This document shows, piece by piece, positions 9,211-17,178 of a stretch of 64,000 nt of DNA; position 1 is the first letter of the stretch, and each line of letters opens with the position of its first letter. The stretch spans positions 1 to 64,000 of the forward strand of contig PGXY01000001.1 of assembly GCA_002839375.1 (NCBI GenBank), read 5' to 3'. The notes beneath the pieces were generated by a model. The model worked only from the letters and a program-made list of their open reading frames with translations, did not search any database and was not told the origin of the DNA. The translations under genes and the position numbers were made by a program. Source of the stretch: Spirochaetae bacterium HGW-Spirochaetae-1 (GTDB lineage Bacteria > Spirochaetota > UBA4802 > UBA5550).

Positions 9211-10245
9211 ATGGGCTTGACATACAGGGATTCCGGTGTTGATGTGGAAGGCGGGAACGCCTTCGTAAAAAAAATAGCACCACTGGTTAAAGAGACGTTT
9301 TCATCGCGGGTGATCACGGATATCGGGGGATTTGGCGCTCTTTTCAGAGGTTCCTTCCCGGAAATGAAGGACCCGGTCCTGGTGTCGGGAACCGACGGTG
9401 TGGGGACGAAACTCCAGATTGCCCAGAAAATGAATGTGCATGACACTATCGGCATTGATGCCGTGGCCATGTGCGTCAATGATATCGTAGTTTCCGGTGC
9501 CATGCCTCTATTTTTTCTCGATTATATCTCCTGCGGCCGATTGAACGAATCGGTCCTTGTCGATGTGATCAGGGGGATCGCCGAGGGATGCAAACTGGCA
9601 GGATGCAGTCTTGTGGGGGGAGAAACGGCGGAGCATCCCAACATTATGAACTCCGACGAATATGACATAGCCGGCTTCGCCGTGGGCGTCGTAGATCGTG
9701 AAAAGATCATCAACGGTTCACGGATCAAAGCGGGCGATAAAATTATTGGCCTTCCTTCCTCGGGCATCCATTCCAACGGCTATTCCATGGTGCGCAAACT
9801 TTTCCTGGAGATGATGGGATATGACCTTAACACGAAATTTCCTGAACTGTCCGATACCCTGGGCAGGGTACTGCTCAGGCCGACGAAGATATATGTGAAA
9901 AGCATACTCAATGCCCTGGGAAAAGGCTGTGACATTAAAGGCCTGGTGCATATCACTGGCGGCGGATTTTATGAAAACATACCGAGAATACTGCCCGAAT
10001 CAGCGGCCGTATCCATAGAAAAATCGGCTTTTGTCATTCCTGATATTTTCTCCCTGCTTCAGAGGGACGGAAAAGTTGAGGACCGGGAAATGTTTACGAC
10101 TTTCAATATGGGTATCGGCATGATGGCCTTTGTTCCGCGGGAAGAGGAATCATCTGTTGTGGAAGCGCTGAAAGAATCGGGAGAGGAACCCGTTGTTATA
10201 GGAGAAGTGATCCCCTTCGCTAAAGAAAAGGTAATCATCAAATAG
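9211..10245 (+). CDS. purM: Phosphoribosylformylglycinamidine cyclo-ligase (AIR synthetase)
   Basis: 344 residues beginning MGLTYRDSGVDVEGGNAFV, the typical PurM opening. It converts FGAM to AIR with ATP, the fifth step of purine synthesis. Signatures include VSGTDGVGTKL (ATP-grip Gly loop), GIDAVAMCVNDI, GGETAEHP and HITGGGFYENIPR. The start at 9211 has TTAGGAG nine bases upstream; an upstream TTG at 9178 does not. It is two bases from the next gene, so probably co-transcribed with it. purE and guaA lie 6 kb further on. Confidence 0.97.
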   Translation: MGLTYRDSGVDVEGGNAFVKKIAPLVKETFSSRVITDIGGFGALFRGSFPEMKDPVLVSGTDGVGTKLQIAQKMNVHDTIGIDAVAMCVNDIVVSGAMPLFFLDYISCGRLNESVLVDVIRGIAEGCKLAGCSLVGGETAEHPNIMNSDEYDIAGFAVGVVDREKIINGSRIKAGDKIIGLPSSGIHSNGYSMVRKLFLEMMGYDLNTKFPELSDTLGRVLLRPTKIYVKSILNALGKGCDIKGLVHITGGGFYENIPRILPESAAVSIEKSAFVIPDIFSLLQRDGKVEDREMFTTFNMGIGMMAFVPREEESSVVEALKESGEEPVVIGEVIPFAKEKVIIK

Positions 10246-10247
10246 CA

Positions 10248-11000
10248 ATGGGCGCAGCGAAGATTACACTCCTGGGAACTAACGGCTGGTATGATACGGA
10301 CACGGGTAACACCATTTCAATACTGGTTCAGGGTGGCGGAAATACCGTGGTCTTCGATGCGGGAAACGGCATCCACAAGCTGGACCGGCATCTCGATGGC
10401 GTAAAAGAGGTTTACTGCTTCCTCAGTCATTTCCATCTCGATCATATTATGGGACTCCACGTTCTGCCGAAATTTTTCAGTCTTGAGCGTTTTACCGTTA
10501 TTGGCCAGGCCGGTACGCGCGATATCCTGAAATCATTCCAAAGCTCTCCATTCACTGTGCCGCCATCTAAACTTCCTTTTGAATTTTCCATTCTGGAGGC
10601 TCCCCGCGAACTCCCAAGGCTTCCTTTTTCCATGGAAACATTGTCCCTGCTTCATTCCGATGCGACAATCGGCGCACGGATTGAAATCTGTGGAAAAATA
10701 ATAGCCTACTGCCCTGATACGGGTTACTGTGAAAATGCCGTTACCCTGGCGCGTGACGCCGATATGCTCCTGGCGGAATGTGCCTACCCGCCCGGTTTTA
10801 CCCGCAAGGAATGGCCCCACCTGAATCCCGAAACAGCGGCCCGGATAGCTCTCGAGGCCGGCGCAAAAAAACTTGTGCTGGTCCATTTCGATGCCCACAA
10901 TTATCGGGACCGGCAAAGCCGCCTTGAGGCCCAGGCTGTAGCGCGGACGATATTTCCCGAAACAGTTGCCGGCATGGATGACATGGAGTTTACGGTTTAA
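10248..11000 (+). CDS. Metallo-beta-lactamase-fold hydrolase
   Basis: 250 residues with the metal-binding HxHxDH motif at 61-66 (HFHLDH), a central region carrying further likely ligands (CPDTGY, LLAECAY) and a late His in LVLVHFDAHN. The opening ITLLGTNGWYDTDTGNT is like RNase Z/cAMP phosphodiesterase-type members, but length and sequence do not allow a substrate to be named. It follows purM by two bases. A 102-bp piece (10506-10607) is repeated downstream at 11624-11725 in degenerate form. Confidence 0.88.
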   Translation: MGAAKITLLGTNGWYDTDTGNTISILVQGGGNTVVFDAGNGIHKLDRHLDGVKEVYCFLSHFHLDHIMGLHVLPKFFSLERFTVIGQAGTRDILKSFQSSPFTVPPSKLPFEFSILEAPRELPRLPFSMETLSLLHSDATIGARIEICGKIIAYCPDTGYCENAVTLARDADMLLAECAYPPGFTRKEWPHLNPETAARIALEAGAKKLVLVHFDAHNYRDRQSRLEAQAVARTIFPETVAGMDDMEFTV

Positions 11001-11179
11001 AAAGTCCTGCCCGCCTTCAATCAATCCGCATATTTACTGCTCTGTGATTCATCGGAAAAATAAAATCATACATTCTGATAGAAAGCCCTCTCGTTAAACC
11101 ACCAGCTTCGTAAAATTAACGGTCTCTTATCAGTAAATTATTGGATGTTTCCACATGACAAGTAAAGGGAACCTGCTTG

Positions 11180-11600
11180 CCAAAGGAAGGGTACACGCAG
11201 TCGTTTCTGGCTGAAGCGGGTATCGGAAAAGAACGAATAAAAATGGTAAATGTATCGGCCGTGGGGCCGGTGTTCAGGCAATCGCCGAACGATATGAAAA
11301 GCCGGTATATGCCGGTCTCGATACTGAATTTATCGGTATACTTGAAGAAAGGGCAACCTGGACTGAAAAATGCACTTCATGCGGGAAGTGTGTGCTTCAT
11401 AATTACGGCGGCATATGCCCGGTGACCAGGTGCGCCAAACACATGCTCAACGGACCATGCAGCGGCTCAAACTTATCGGCGAGCTTGACAGGTTGAAAAA
11501 CATTAAGGAACCCAAGGATTGGAGTTACAGTCTCCATGGTGGATCGAGAATCATAATCCGCGAAGACCATAGGTTAGAAAAACGCCGGAGTCCGGTCTGA
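11180..11600 (+). pseudogene. Relic of a MetV-like methylenetetrahydrofolate reductase C-terminal-domain protein
   Basis: Three reading frames carry successive pieces of one family. Frame 2 (from 11180) reads FLAEAGIGKERIKMVNVSA, which resembles the end of MvhD-type hydrogenase subunits (less certain). Frame 1 (from about 11260) reads GVQAIAERY, then AGLDTEFIGILEERATW, then the Cys cluster KCTSCGKCVLHNYGGICP, VTRCAKHMLNGPCSG. Frame 3 (from about 11450) reads RLKLIGELDRLKN, IKEPKDWS. That order matches the zinc-ribbon MTHFR_C domain of MetV, but about 20 residues between the last Cys and the RLK motif are missing. At least two frame changes and one deletion make it non-functional. Confidence 0.75.
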
Positions 11601-11623
11601 ACAATGCGTCATGCATTGATGTT

Positions 11624-11725
11624 CAGGCCGGTACGCGCGATATCCTGCAAATATTCCAGTGCTCTCCATTCACTGCACCGCTGTTTAAACTTCCTTTTGA
11701 ATTTTATATTCTGGAAGCTCCCCGC
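11624..11725 (+). repeat. Degenerate 102-bp copy of an internal piece of the upstream MBL gene
   Basis: Ungapped match to 10506-10607, starting with the identical 24 bases caggccggtacgcgcgatat plus cctg, and again strong over acttccttttgaatttt. Roughly 85% identical by eye. The copy has no open frame of its own. Confidence 0.9.
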
Positions 11726-11988
11726 TTTTTCCGGTTTTTTTTGATAGAGTAATTTATAAGGAAAAAAAAATATATACATAATGTATAATATGTGTATAGT
11801 TAAAATTTGACCATGATTAAAAGCCATAGTGCTATTTGTCATACGGCAATTAATTTACAATAATTGTCTTAGAGATCATCACTGTGACCACCGGTTGCAG
11901 ATAATGATAAATGGTTAATACTATGGGGAAAAACCTTGAAGAATTTTTATATCAGCACCTTTTTGAGCGGCGGTTTCTGGGACGCCGG

Positions 11989-12095
11989 CGTCAGGTACGG
12001 AAAACCCAGAAGCTTGGAGCCGGTGGCTATATCAAGAAACCATACACTATTTATAAAATAGGGAGAGCTGTGAAAGATGAATTATTAAGATTAAG
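11989..12095 (+). pseudogene. Relic of a receiver-domain C-terminus
   Basis: The frame reads VRKTQKLGAGGYIKKPYTIY then KIGRAVKDELLR. This is the last third of a REC domain (beta5 Lys in IKKP, then alpha5), the usual end of hybrid histidine kinases. Nothing upstream in any frame supplies the acidic pair or phospho-acceptor. It runs straight into a solo end of the dispersed element (12091-12110). Confidence 0.65.
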
Positions 12096-12110
12096 GAACC
12101 TCTATAAATT
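12091..12110 (+). repeat. Solo end of the dispersed inverted-end element
   Basis: TTAAGGAACCTCTATAAATT matches the left end of the copy at 31281 with a G missing. It abuts the receiver-domain relic, consistent with insertion at or near the end of that gene. No right end was found. Confidence 0.6.
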
Positions 12111-12273
12111 TTATTTTAAATGTGGCCTAAAACCTTCTCTGGATGCAGACGGACATTGTCAACATTTTGTATTGACATTGTGAAATGGTGACGATCTTAT
12201 GCGGTAATGTTTTTGAGGCTCTGACCCCTTAATGAGAGATGTACAATCCTTTCAACACCGGAGAACCAGCTCA

Positions 12274-12936
12274 ATGGATACAGCAATTTTTACTTATGGA
12301 ACGATCGCCGTAACAGCAATAATTTCTATCATGGCTTTCAGGATTCCGTCAATGGCAGAGGATAATATATTTTCAACTTATTATATATTAGAAAAACACG
12401 AGTATTTCAGGATGATAAGCTCGATGTTTCTGCATGCGGACTGGGGTCACCTGCTGCTCAACATGTTCAGCTTCTACTCTTTTAGTCTCAGCATTGAAAT
12501 GGTGTATGGATTCAAAACAGCGGCGCTCATTTATTTGGTGAGCGGACTTGGCGGAGGATTGCTCTCATTGATACTTAACAGAAAAAATATGCAGTATCGT
12601 GCCCTTGGAGCGTCAGGTGCCGTAAGCGGAATCATATTTTCATCAGTATTTCTAATCCCCGGCGGATCAGTGCTTGTTTTTCCACTGCCCATCCCTATTC
12701 CATCGTGGGCCTTTGCCATGCTCTTCGTTCTTACGTCAATCTATGGATTGGGAAGAATGTCGGATAATATCGGTCATGATGCTCACCTGGGAGGAGCTCT
12801 GACCGGCATACTCCTATGTGTACTGCTCTATCCGGATATTATAAGCAGGCAGTATATTTTATTAGCGGGGATAGTCACACCCACAATTCTCTTTTTTCTG
12901 CTTAAAGATAAAATTGAAAAAATCATACGCAGGTAA
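12274..12936 (+). CDS. Rhomboid-family intramembrane serine protease
   Basis: 220 residues from the ATG at 12274, which has GGAGA about nine bases upstream; an in-frame ATG at 12232 would add 14 polar residues and lacks a good site. About six membrane helices. Rhomboid hallmarks: HADWGHLLLNMFSF (L1/TM2), catalytic Ser114 in GASGAVSG and catalytic His171 in HDAHLGGALTG. The enzyme cleaves single-pass membrane proteins within the bilayer; the substrate is unknown. It is the first intact gene after the relic region. Confidence 0.93.
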   Translation: MDTAIFTYGTIAVTAIISIMAFRIPSMAEDNIFSTYYILEKHEYFRMISSMFLHADWGHLLLNMFSFYSFSLSIEMVYGFKTAALIYLVSGLGGGLLSLILNRKNMQYRALGASGAVSGIIFSSVFLIPGGSVLVFPLPIPIPSWAFAMLFVLTSIYGLGRMSDNIGHDAHLGGALTGILLCVLLYPDIISRQYILLAGIVTPTILFFLLKDKIEKIIRR

Positions 12937-12983
12937 ATAAGGATCTGACATTTTTAAAAGAGAAGGATTTCTGAAATTTTCAA

Positions 12984-13655
12984 ATGATTAAATATATTCT
13001 ATGGGACAACGATGGTGTTCTGGTCGATACGGAAAAGTATTATTACCGGGCGATACGGGAGGTGATGCGTGATTGTGGTGTCACCATCACCGAAGAGCAA
13101 TACCGGCAAAACCTGCTCGTCCATTCCCGGGGTCTCTGGCACCTCCTGGAAGACCGGGGCTATTCCGGTGAGGAGATCAGCGGCTTCAGGAAAAGAAGGG
13201 ACTTCCTGTACCTGAAGTATATCGAGACAGAGGATATCGCCGTGCCAGGGGCTGCCGAGGCGCTGGAGGTATTGCAGGGCCGATACAAAATGTCTATCGT
13301 GACCAGTTCCCAGAGAGGTCACTTCGAGGCCATTCATCGTCGTACGGGATTCCTGCGGTATATGGAATTCGCCCTGACCAAGGGTGATTATGCAAAAAGC
13401 AAGCCGGACCCGGCGCCGTACCTGACGGCCCTAAGAAAGATGAATGCTCCTGCCAATGAGACGGTTGTGATAGAGGATTCCCTGCGCGGTCTCGAATCGG
13501 CCGTGGGTGCCGGTCTGCGGTGCATCGTTATTCCCACGGCCCTTACAGCGACCCAGGACTTTTCACGGGCTACGATGGTCCTGGATTCCGTCAATAAGGT
13601 CGGGGAAGCCATTAAAGAAATCCAGGCTGTACTTGAGTCAGGAGGATCTGTCTGA
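12984..13655 (+). CDS. HAD-superfamily hydrolase (beta-phosphoglucomutase/phosphatase-like)
   Basis: 223 residues. Motif I is WDNDGVLVDTE (nucleophile Asp8, acid/base Asp10), motif II lies in IVTSSQRGH, motif III Lys in KSKPDPAPYL, and motif IV in VVIEDSLRGLESA. A helical cap sits between motifs I and II (subclass I), as in small sugar-phosphate phosphatases and beta-PGM. The substrate cannot be named. It is followed closely by a short leader-like ORF and a DUF454 gene. Confidence 0.9.
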   Translation: MIKYILWDNDGVLVDTEKYYYRAIREVMRDCGVTITEEQYRQNLLVHSRGLWHLLEDRGYSGEEISGFRKRRDFLYLKYIETEDIAVPGAAEALEVLQGRYKMSIVTSSQRGHFEAIHRRTGFLRYMEFALTKGDYAKSKPDPAPYLTALRKMNAPANETVVIEDSLRGLESAVGAGLRCIVIPTALTATQDFSRATMVLDSVNKVGEAIKEIQAVLESGGSV

Positions 13656-13657
13656 TA

Positions 13658-13702
13658 ATGGCGTTCATGAGAAAAACCGTGGTATCGGTTGGCACACTAT
13701 GA
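13658..13702 (+). CDS. Possible 14-residue leader peptide coupled to the DUF454 gene
   Basis: ATG at 13658 lies downstream of a consensus AGGAGG (13640-13645). The frame encodes MAFMRKTVVSVGTL and its TGA (13700-13702) overlaps the ATG of the next gene at 13699 as ATGA. The next gene has no ribosome site of its own, so translational coupling is plausible. It could also be a decayed end of the HAD gene or chance. Confidence 0.35.
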   Translation: MAFMRKTVVSVGTL

Positions 13703-14118
13703 ATCGAATTAAGGTCCATAAAACACTGTTCGTTATAGTTGGATTATTGTGCCTTGCCCTGGGACTCATCGGTGTTGTGCTTCCTGTTCTTCCCACCACA
13801 CCTTTTGTGCTCCTGGCAGCGGCTCTTTTCATCCGGAGCTCCGACAGTCTCCATCGCCGCCTTCTGGCCAGCCCGCTCTTCGGGAAATACATCTCGGACT
13901 TCAGTGAAAAAAAAGGAATGACCATGAGGGGGAAGATATACGCCATATCTCTCATGTGGACCATGATAGGTCTTTCTATTGTGTACATTGATTCTTTCCC
14001 CTGGCGGGTGCTGCTGGTGCTCCTGGGATGCGTGGGCACGGCTGCCATGGGACTTATAGTGCGTACAGTTTCCCGGGAAGGAGGAGCGACCCGGGATGAA
14101 AATAAAGACCCGGAGTGA
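13699..14118 (+). CDS. DUF454 (YbaN-like) inner-membrane protein
   Basis: 139 residues. The N-terminal pattern LGLIGVVLPVLPTTPFVLLAAALF is the hallmark of the YbaN/DUF454 family, followed by RSSDSLHRRLLASPLFGKYI and two more membrane helices. Function is unknown. The start at 13699 follows the family N-terminus; a longer upstream frame overlaps the HAD gene and is not family-like. Confidence 0.88.
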   Translation: MNRIKVHKTLFVIVGLLCLALGLIGVVLPVLPTTPFVLLAAALFIRSSDSLHRRLLASPLFGKYISDFSEKKGMTMRGKIYAISLMWTMIGLSIVYIDSFPWRVLLVLLGCVGTAAMGLIVRTVSREGGATRDENKDPE

Positions 14119-14132
14119 TATTCCCCTTGGGG

Positions 14133-14567
14133 TCACCTGAATATTTTATTGTAATCAATAATATGCTGGATATATTTGTGGGCAATTATTAAAGAAGAAA
14201 ATCCCAGTATACAGATGATGTCTACCACCTTCTCCCTGGTCATATCAAAGATGGCGTCTTTTAGCAGGAAAAGGGAAGGCGTGATTGATAACAATGAAAA
14301 CATCAGTGATTCATAATCGGATCTATCGATTAAAAAGTGGAAGATGTTCACGATAGCCAGGTAATTGAGCAAAAAAATGATAAAGACCCAATATTTCAGC
14401 TTCAGTAAGCCGTAGGCGATGAACATTATAATTGTGATATCTATCAGCTTCCAAAATTTAAAATCAGTTATTATATCATTGATATAATAATAAGCAACAT
14501 ATCCGAAAACAATAACCGCAATTAACGATCGTATCGATATAGATGCGTTTTTAAAAACCTTCTTCAA
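14133..14567 (-). CDS. Small multi-pass membrane protein of unknown function
   Basis: 144 residues with four or five predicted membrane segments (SLIAVIVFGYVAYYY, IDITIIMFIAYGLL, VFIIFLLNYLAIV, LMFSLLSITPSLFLL). The frame begins with TTG at 14567, supported by AGAGGA five bases upstream. No family was recognised. It converges on the DUF454 gene, with 14 bases between them. Confidence 0.65.
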   Translation of the reverse strand: MKKVFKNASISIRSLIAVIVFGYVAYYYINDIITDFKFWKLIDITIIMFIAYGLLKLKYWVFIIFLLNYLAIVNIFHFLIDRSDYESLMFSLLSITPSLFLLKDAIFDMTREKVVDIICILGFSSLIIAHKYIQHIIDYNKIFR

Positions 14568-14657
14568 TAGTCCTCTTGGAGAATCATTATAATATCCCGC
14601 CAGTTTTGTTATGATATATAATTATTATCCTGTTCGTAGCGCATTTATGATCCGGTT

Positions 14658-16226
14658 TCATAAGCCCGCAATAATGGCATCGGCCACGCGGATCCCGTCC
14701 ACGGCGGAACTTACAATGCCTCCGGCATAACCAGCTCCCTCTCCTGCCGGGTATAGTCCCTTTACACTCACGGATTGAAAATTATCATCTCTCACAATAC
14801 GCAGCGGCGACGAGGTGCGCGTTTCGGCACCCATAAGGACCGCCTCTTCACTGATAAATCCCTTCATTTTCCTGTTGAATACGGGAAGGGCCGCACGCAG
14901 TTCTTCCATGATCCATTTCGGGAGATAGGATGATATGGAAGAGGCTCTGACCCCGGGTTTGTACGATACTCCGGGAAGCCCCGTGTCGGATCTGTCGGCC
15001 AGGAAGGATGTGACGCGCTGGGCCGGCGCTATAAAATTTCCGCCGCCGGAGATATATGCCGCCTTTTCAATCTGTCTCTGAAAATCTATTCCGCTCATGA
15101 TGTCTTCAGCCAGGTCATGGGGATGCACCGTTACCACCAGTGCCGCGTTGGAAAAGGGCGCGTTACGCCGCGAATTGCTCATGCCGTTTAGGCAGAGCAT
15201 CTCCTGTTCCGATGACGCATTGACCACCTGTCCGCCGGGGCACATGCAGAAAGAATAGGTCCCCCGGCCGGTCTGTTTATTGTTAAAGGTGAGAAGGTAT
15301 TCTGCCGCGGGAAGAATGTTTTTGAAGCGGGAATTTCCGTATTGAATATCGTTGATAAGCTGTGCGGGATGTTCTATCCGAACACCAATGGCGAATCCCT
15401 TTTTTCCCAGGGTTATATTCTGCTCATGAAGAAGCCCGTACATGTCCCGGGCCGAATGGCCCGTGGCCAGTACCACTGCCGCTCCGGAGAATTCTTTCCC
15501 GTTTGATGACCGCACACCTGCAACGGAAGAACGGGAAACCATGAGGTCGGAAACCCGTTCTTTAAAAAGAATATCCGATCCACTTGAAATTATAGTATTC
15601 CTGATGTCTTTAATGATGGCACGCAGCCGGTCCGTTCCGATATGGGGCCTGGCCTCATACAGAATGGATTCCGGTGCACCATGGTGGATCATTTGTCGGA
15701 AAAACCAGTGCGATTCTGGAAGCCGGGTCCTCGCCGTGAGTTTACCGTCGGAGTAGGTCCCGGCGCCGCCTTCACCAAAGAGTACATTGCTTTCCCCGTT
15801 GAGGGCGCCGCTTTTTTCCAGCAGGGAAATATCCTTCATCCGCTCATCAATGGGTTTTCCCCGTTCCAGTATTGTGACTTTTATACCCGCTTCCACGAGA
15901 CGCAGGGCGCAGAAAAGCCCGGCAGGTCCGGAACCAACGATGATTACGGGGCCTCCCGGTTTGTGTATTGCCGGTACGGATGAGGGATGCTCCTCGTACG
16001 GAGTTACCTCTTTATATTGTAAAAGGGTCAGAGCCTGGTTATCGCTGATATCTACAACGATACGGTAGCGGTAATGGATATTGCCCTTGTCGCGGGCATC
16101 GAGGGATTTCTTGATAATACGAAATTCCTGCAGGTCCGTGATATGATACCGCTCGGAGAGAATGCGGTGTATTTCATCTTCTTTCCAGTCCGGGGAGAGG
16201 GTTATATTGTCGATTTGAATTTTCAT
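14658..16226 (-). CDS. FAD-dependent oxidoreductase of the COG2509 type
   Basis: 522 residues. An N-terminal domain of about 85 residues precedes a Rossmann FAD site (IIVGSGPAGLFCALRLVEAG followed by VTILERG), then NVLFGEGGAGTYSDGKLTAR, the ATGHSARD segment, CMCPGGQVVNASSE and a C-terminal GLYPAGEGAGYAGGIVSSA. These are typical of the uncharacterised dehydrogenase group COG2509. Reaction and partner are unknown. The ribosome site before the ATG is weak. Confidence 0.9.
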   Translation of the reverse strand: MKIQIDNITLSPDWKEDEIHRILSERYHITDLQEFRIIKKSLDARDKGNIHYRYRIVVDISDNQALTLLQYKEVTPYEEHPSSVPAIHKPGGPVIIVGSGPAGLFCALRLVEAGIKVTILERGKPIDERMKDISLLEKSGALNGESNVLFGEGGAGTYSDGKLTARTRLPESHWFFRQMIHHGAPESILYEARPHIGTDRLRAIIKDIRNTIISSGSDILFKERVSDLMVSRSSVAGVRSSNGKEFSGAAVVLATGHSARDMYGLLHEQNITLGKKGFAIGVRIEHPAQLINDIQYGNSRFKNILPAAEYLLTFNNKQTGRGTYSFCMCPGGQVVNASSEQEMLCLNGMSNSRRNAPFSNAALVVTVHPHDLAEDIMSGIDFQRQIEKAAYISGGGNFIAPAQRVTSFLADRSDTGLPGVSYKPGVRASSISSYLPKWIMEELRAALPVFNRKMKGFISEEAVLMGAETRTSSPLRIVRDDNFQSVSVKGLYPAGEGAGYAGGIVSSAVDGIRVADAIIAGL

Positions 16227-16647
16227 ATAAAAATGGTTATGTCAAACAGGATATGGCTGTGCATGCTTCACTGTCGGGCCTGCTTGTGAAAACATCAATG
16301 AAAAATTTTGGAAATTTACATTATTATTTTTAATAAACGCGCAGCATCATCGTATTTATATATGAGATCTGTTTTACATCAGCCATAATGTTACAGCTCC
16401 TCCTGTCAATTGCCCTCTCACTTGTCGCGGGATAAGTGAGAGGGCTATACTTTTTCCTTGACTGGGAAATCCTCCATGAGGATAGATTCTTTTATTGCGT
16501 GAAAGGGCGCTATCCTCCAATATTGCAGACGTGTAAAAATATACGGTTGCTCCTCATATCGTGCTTGCATTTATGGTAAAAACATTGACAAAATACGGGC
16601 AGGAAAAGCAATTTTATCCTTAATCTTAAAAATGACAGGAGTATGGC
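16227..16647. other. 421-bp intergenic region upstream of purE
   Basis: It separates the divergent FAD-oxidoreductase and purE genes. The clearest structure is the strong hairpin at 16412-16445. I looked for a purine riboswitch core and did not find one. No protein gene is supportable here. Confidence 0.5.
16412..16450 (+). terminator. Strong hairpin with T-rich tail (terminator or attenuator)
   Basis: A perfect 12-bp stem, gccctctcactt (16412-16423) and aagtgagagggc (16434-16445), with a 10-base loop, then TATACTTTTT. No plus-strand gene ends just before it, so it may terminate a short leader or small RNA, or attenuate purE-guaA. Confidence 0.6.
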
Positions 16648-17178
16648 ATGAGCGATGTAGGTATCATTCTGGGAAGCGATTCCGACCTTCCTAAAGTCAG
16701 GGAATGCTTCGACATACTGGATGAATTCGGCATACCCTTTGAAATACTTGTTTCTTCGGCACACAGAACACCGGAAAAGACCCGCCAGTGGGTCAGTACT
16801 GCCCGGGACCGGGGTTTAAAGGTGATCATCGCCGTGGCAGGCGGGGCCGCCCACCTTCCCGGGGTCGTGGCGAGCCATACGACGCTGCCCGTCATCGGAG
16901 TTCCCATCGAGACAAATATTGCCGGGGGGCTCGATTCCATTCTCTCCATTCTCCAGATGCCCGGGGGAATCCCCGTGGCAACCATGCCTGCCGGTAAAGC
17001 GGGAGGAATCAATGCAGCACTCTTTGCCGTGAATATACTGTCACTCCTGGATAAAAAATATGCCGCTAAACTTGACGAATACCGGAAGAATGTGGCGGAA
17101 AAAATAAACGCGCGCAATGAGAAGCTGAATACGATGGGTTATAAAGAATATATATCTTCGCTTGAGGCAAAAAAATGA
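16648..17178 (+). CDS. purE: N5-carboxyaminoimidazole ribonucleotide mutase (class I PurE)
   Basis: 176 residues opening MSDVGIILGSDSDLPKVREC. The SAHRTPEK, AVAGGAAHLPGVVASHT and SILQMPGGIPVATM segments form the class I PurE active site, which converts N5-CAIR to CAIR in purine synthesis. Ribosome site GGAG lies seven bases before the ATG. Its stop overlaps the guaA start by four bases (ATGA), so the two are translationally coupled. A class I enzyme implies a purK elsewhere; none is in this window. Confidence 0.97.
   Translation: MSDVGIILGSDSDLPKVRECFDILDEFGIPFEILVSSAHRTPEKTRQWVSTARDRGLKVIIAVAGGAAHLPGVVASHTTLPVIGVPIETNIAGGLDSILSILQMPGGIPVATMPAGKAGGINAALFAVNILSLLDKKYAAKLDEYRKNVAEKINARNEKLNTMGYKEYISSLEAKK

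Noticed and set aside
11911-12183. A 90-codon plus-strand frame as an intact gene
   Set aside because: Only its middle is family-like (end of a receiver domain) and it reads into a dispersed element end; kept only as a relic.
16227-16647. Purine riboswitch upstream of purE-guaA
   Set aside because: No conserved purine aptamer core was found; only a generic terminator-like hairpin is present.
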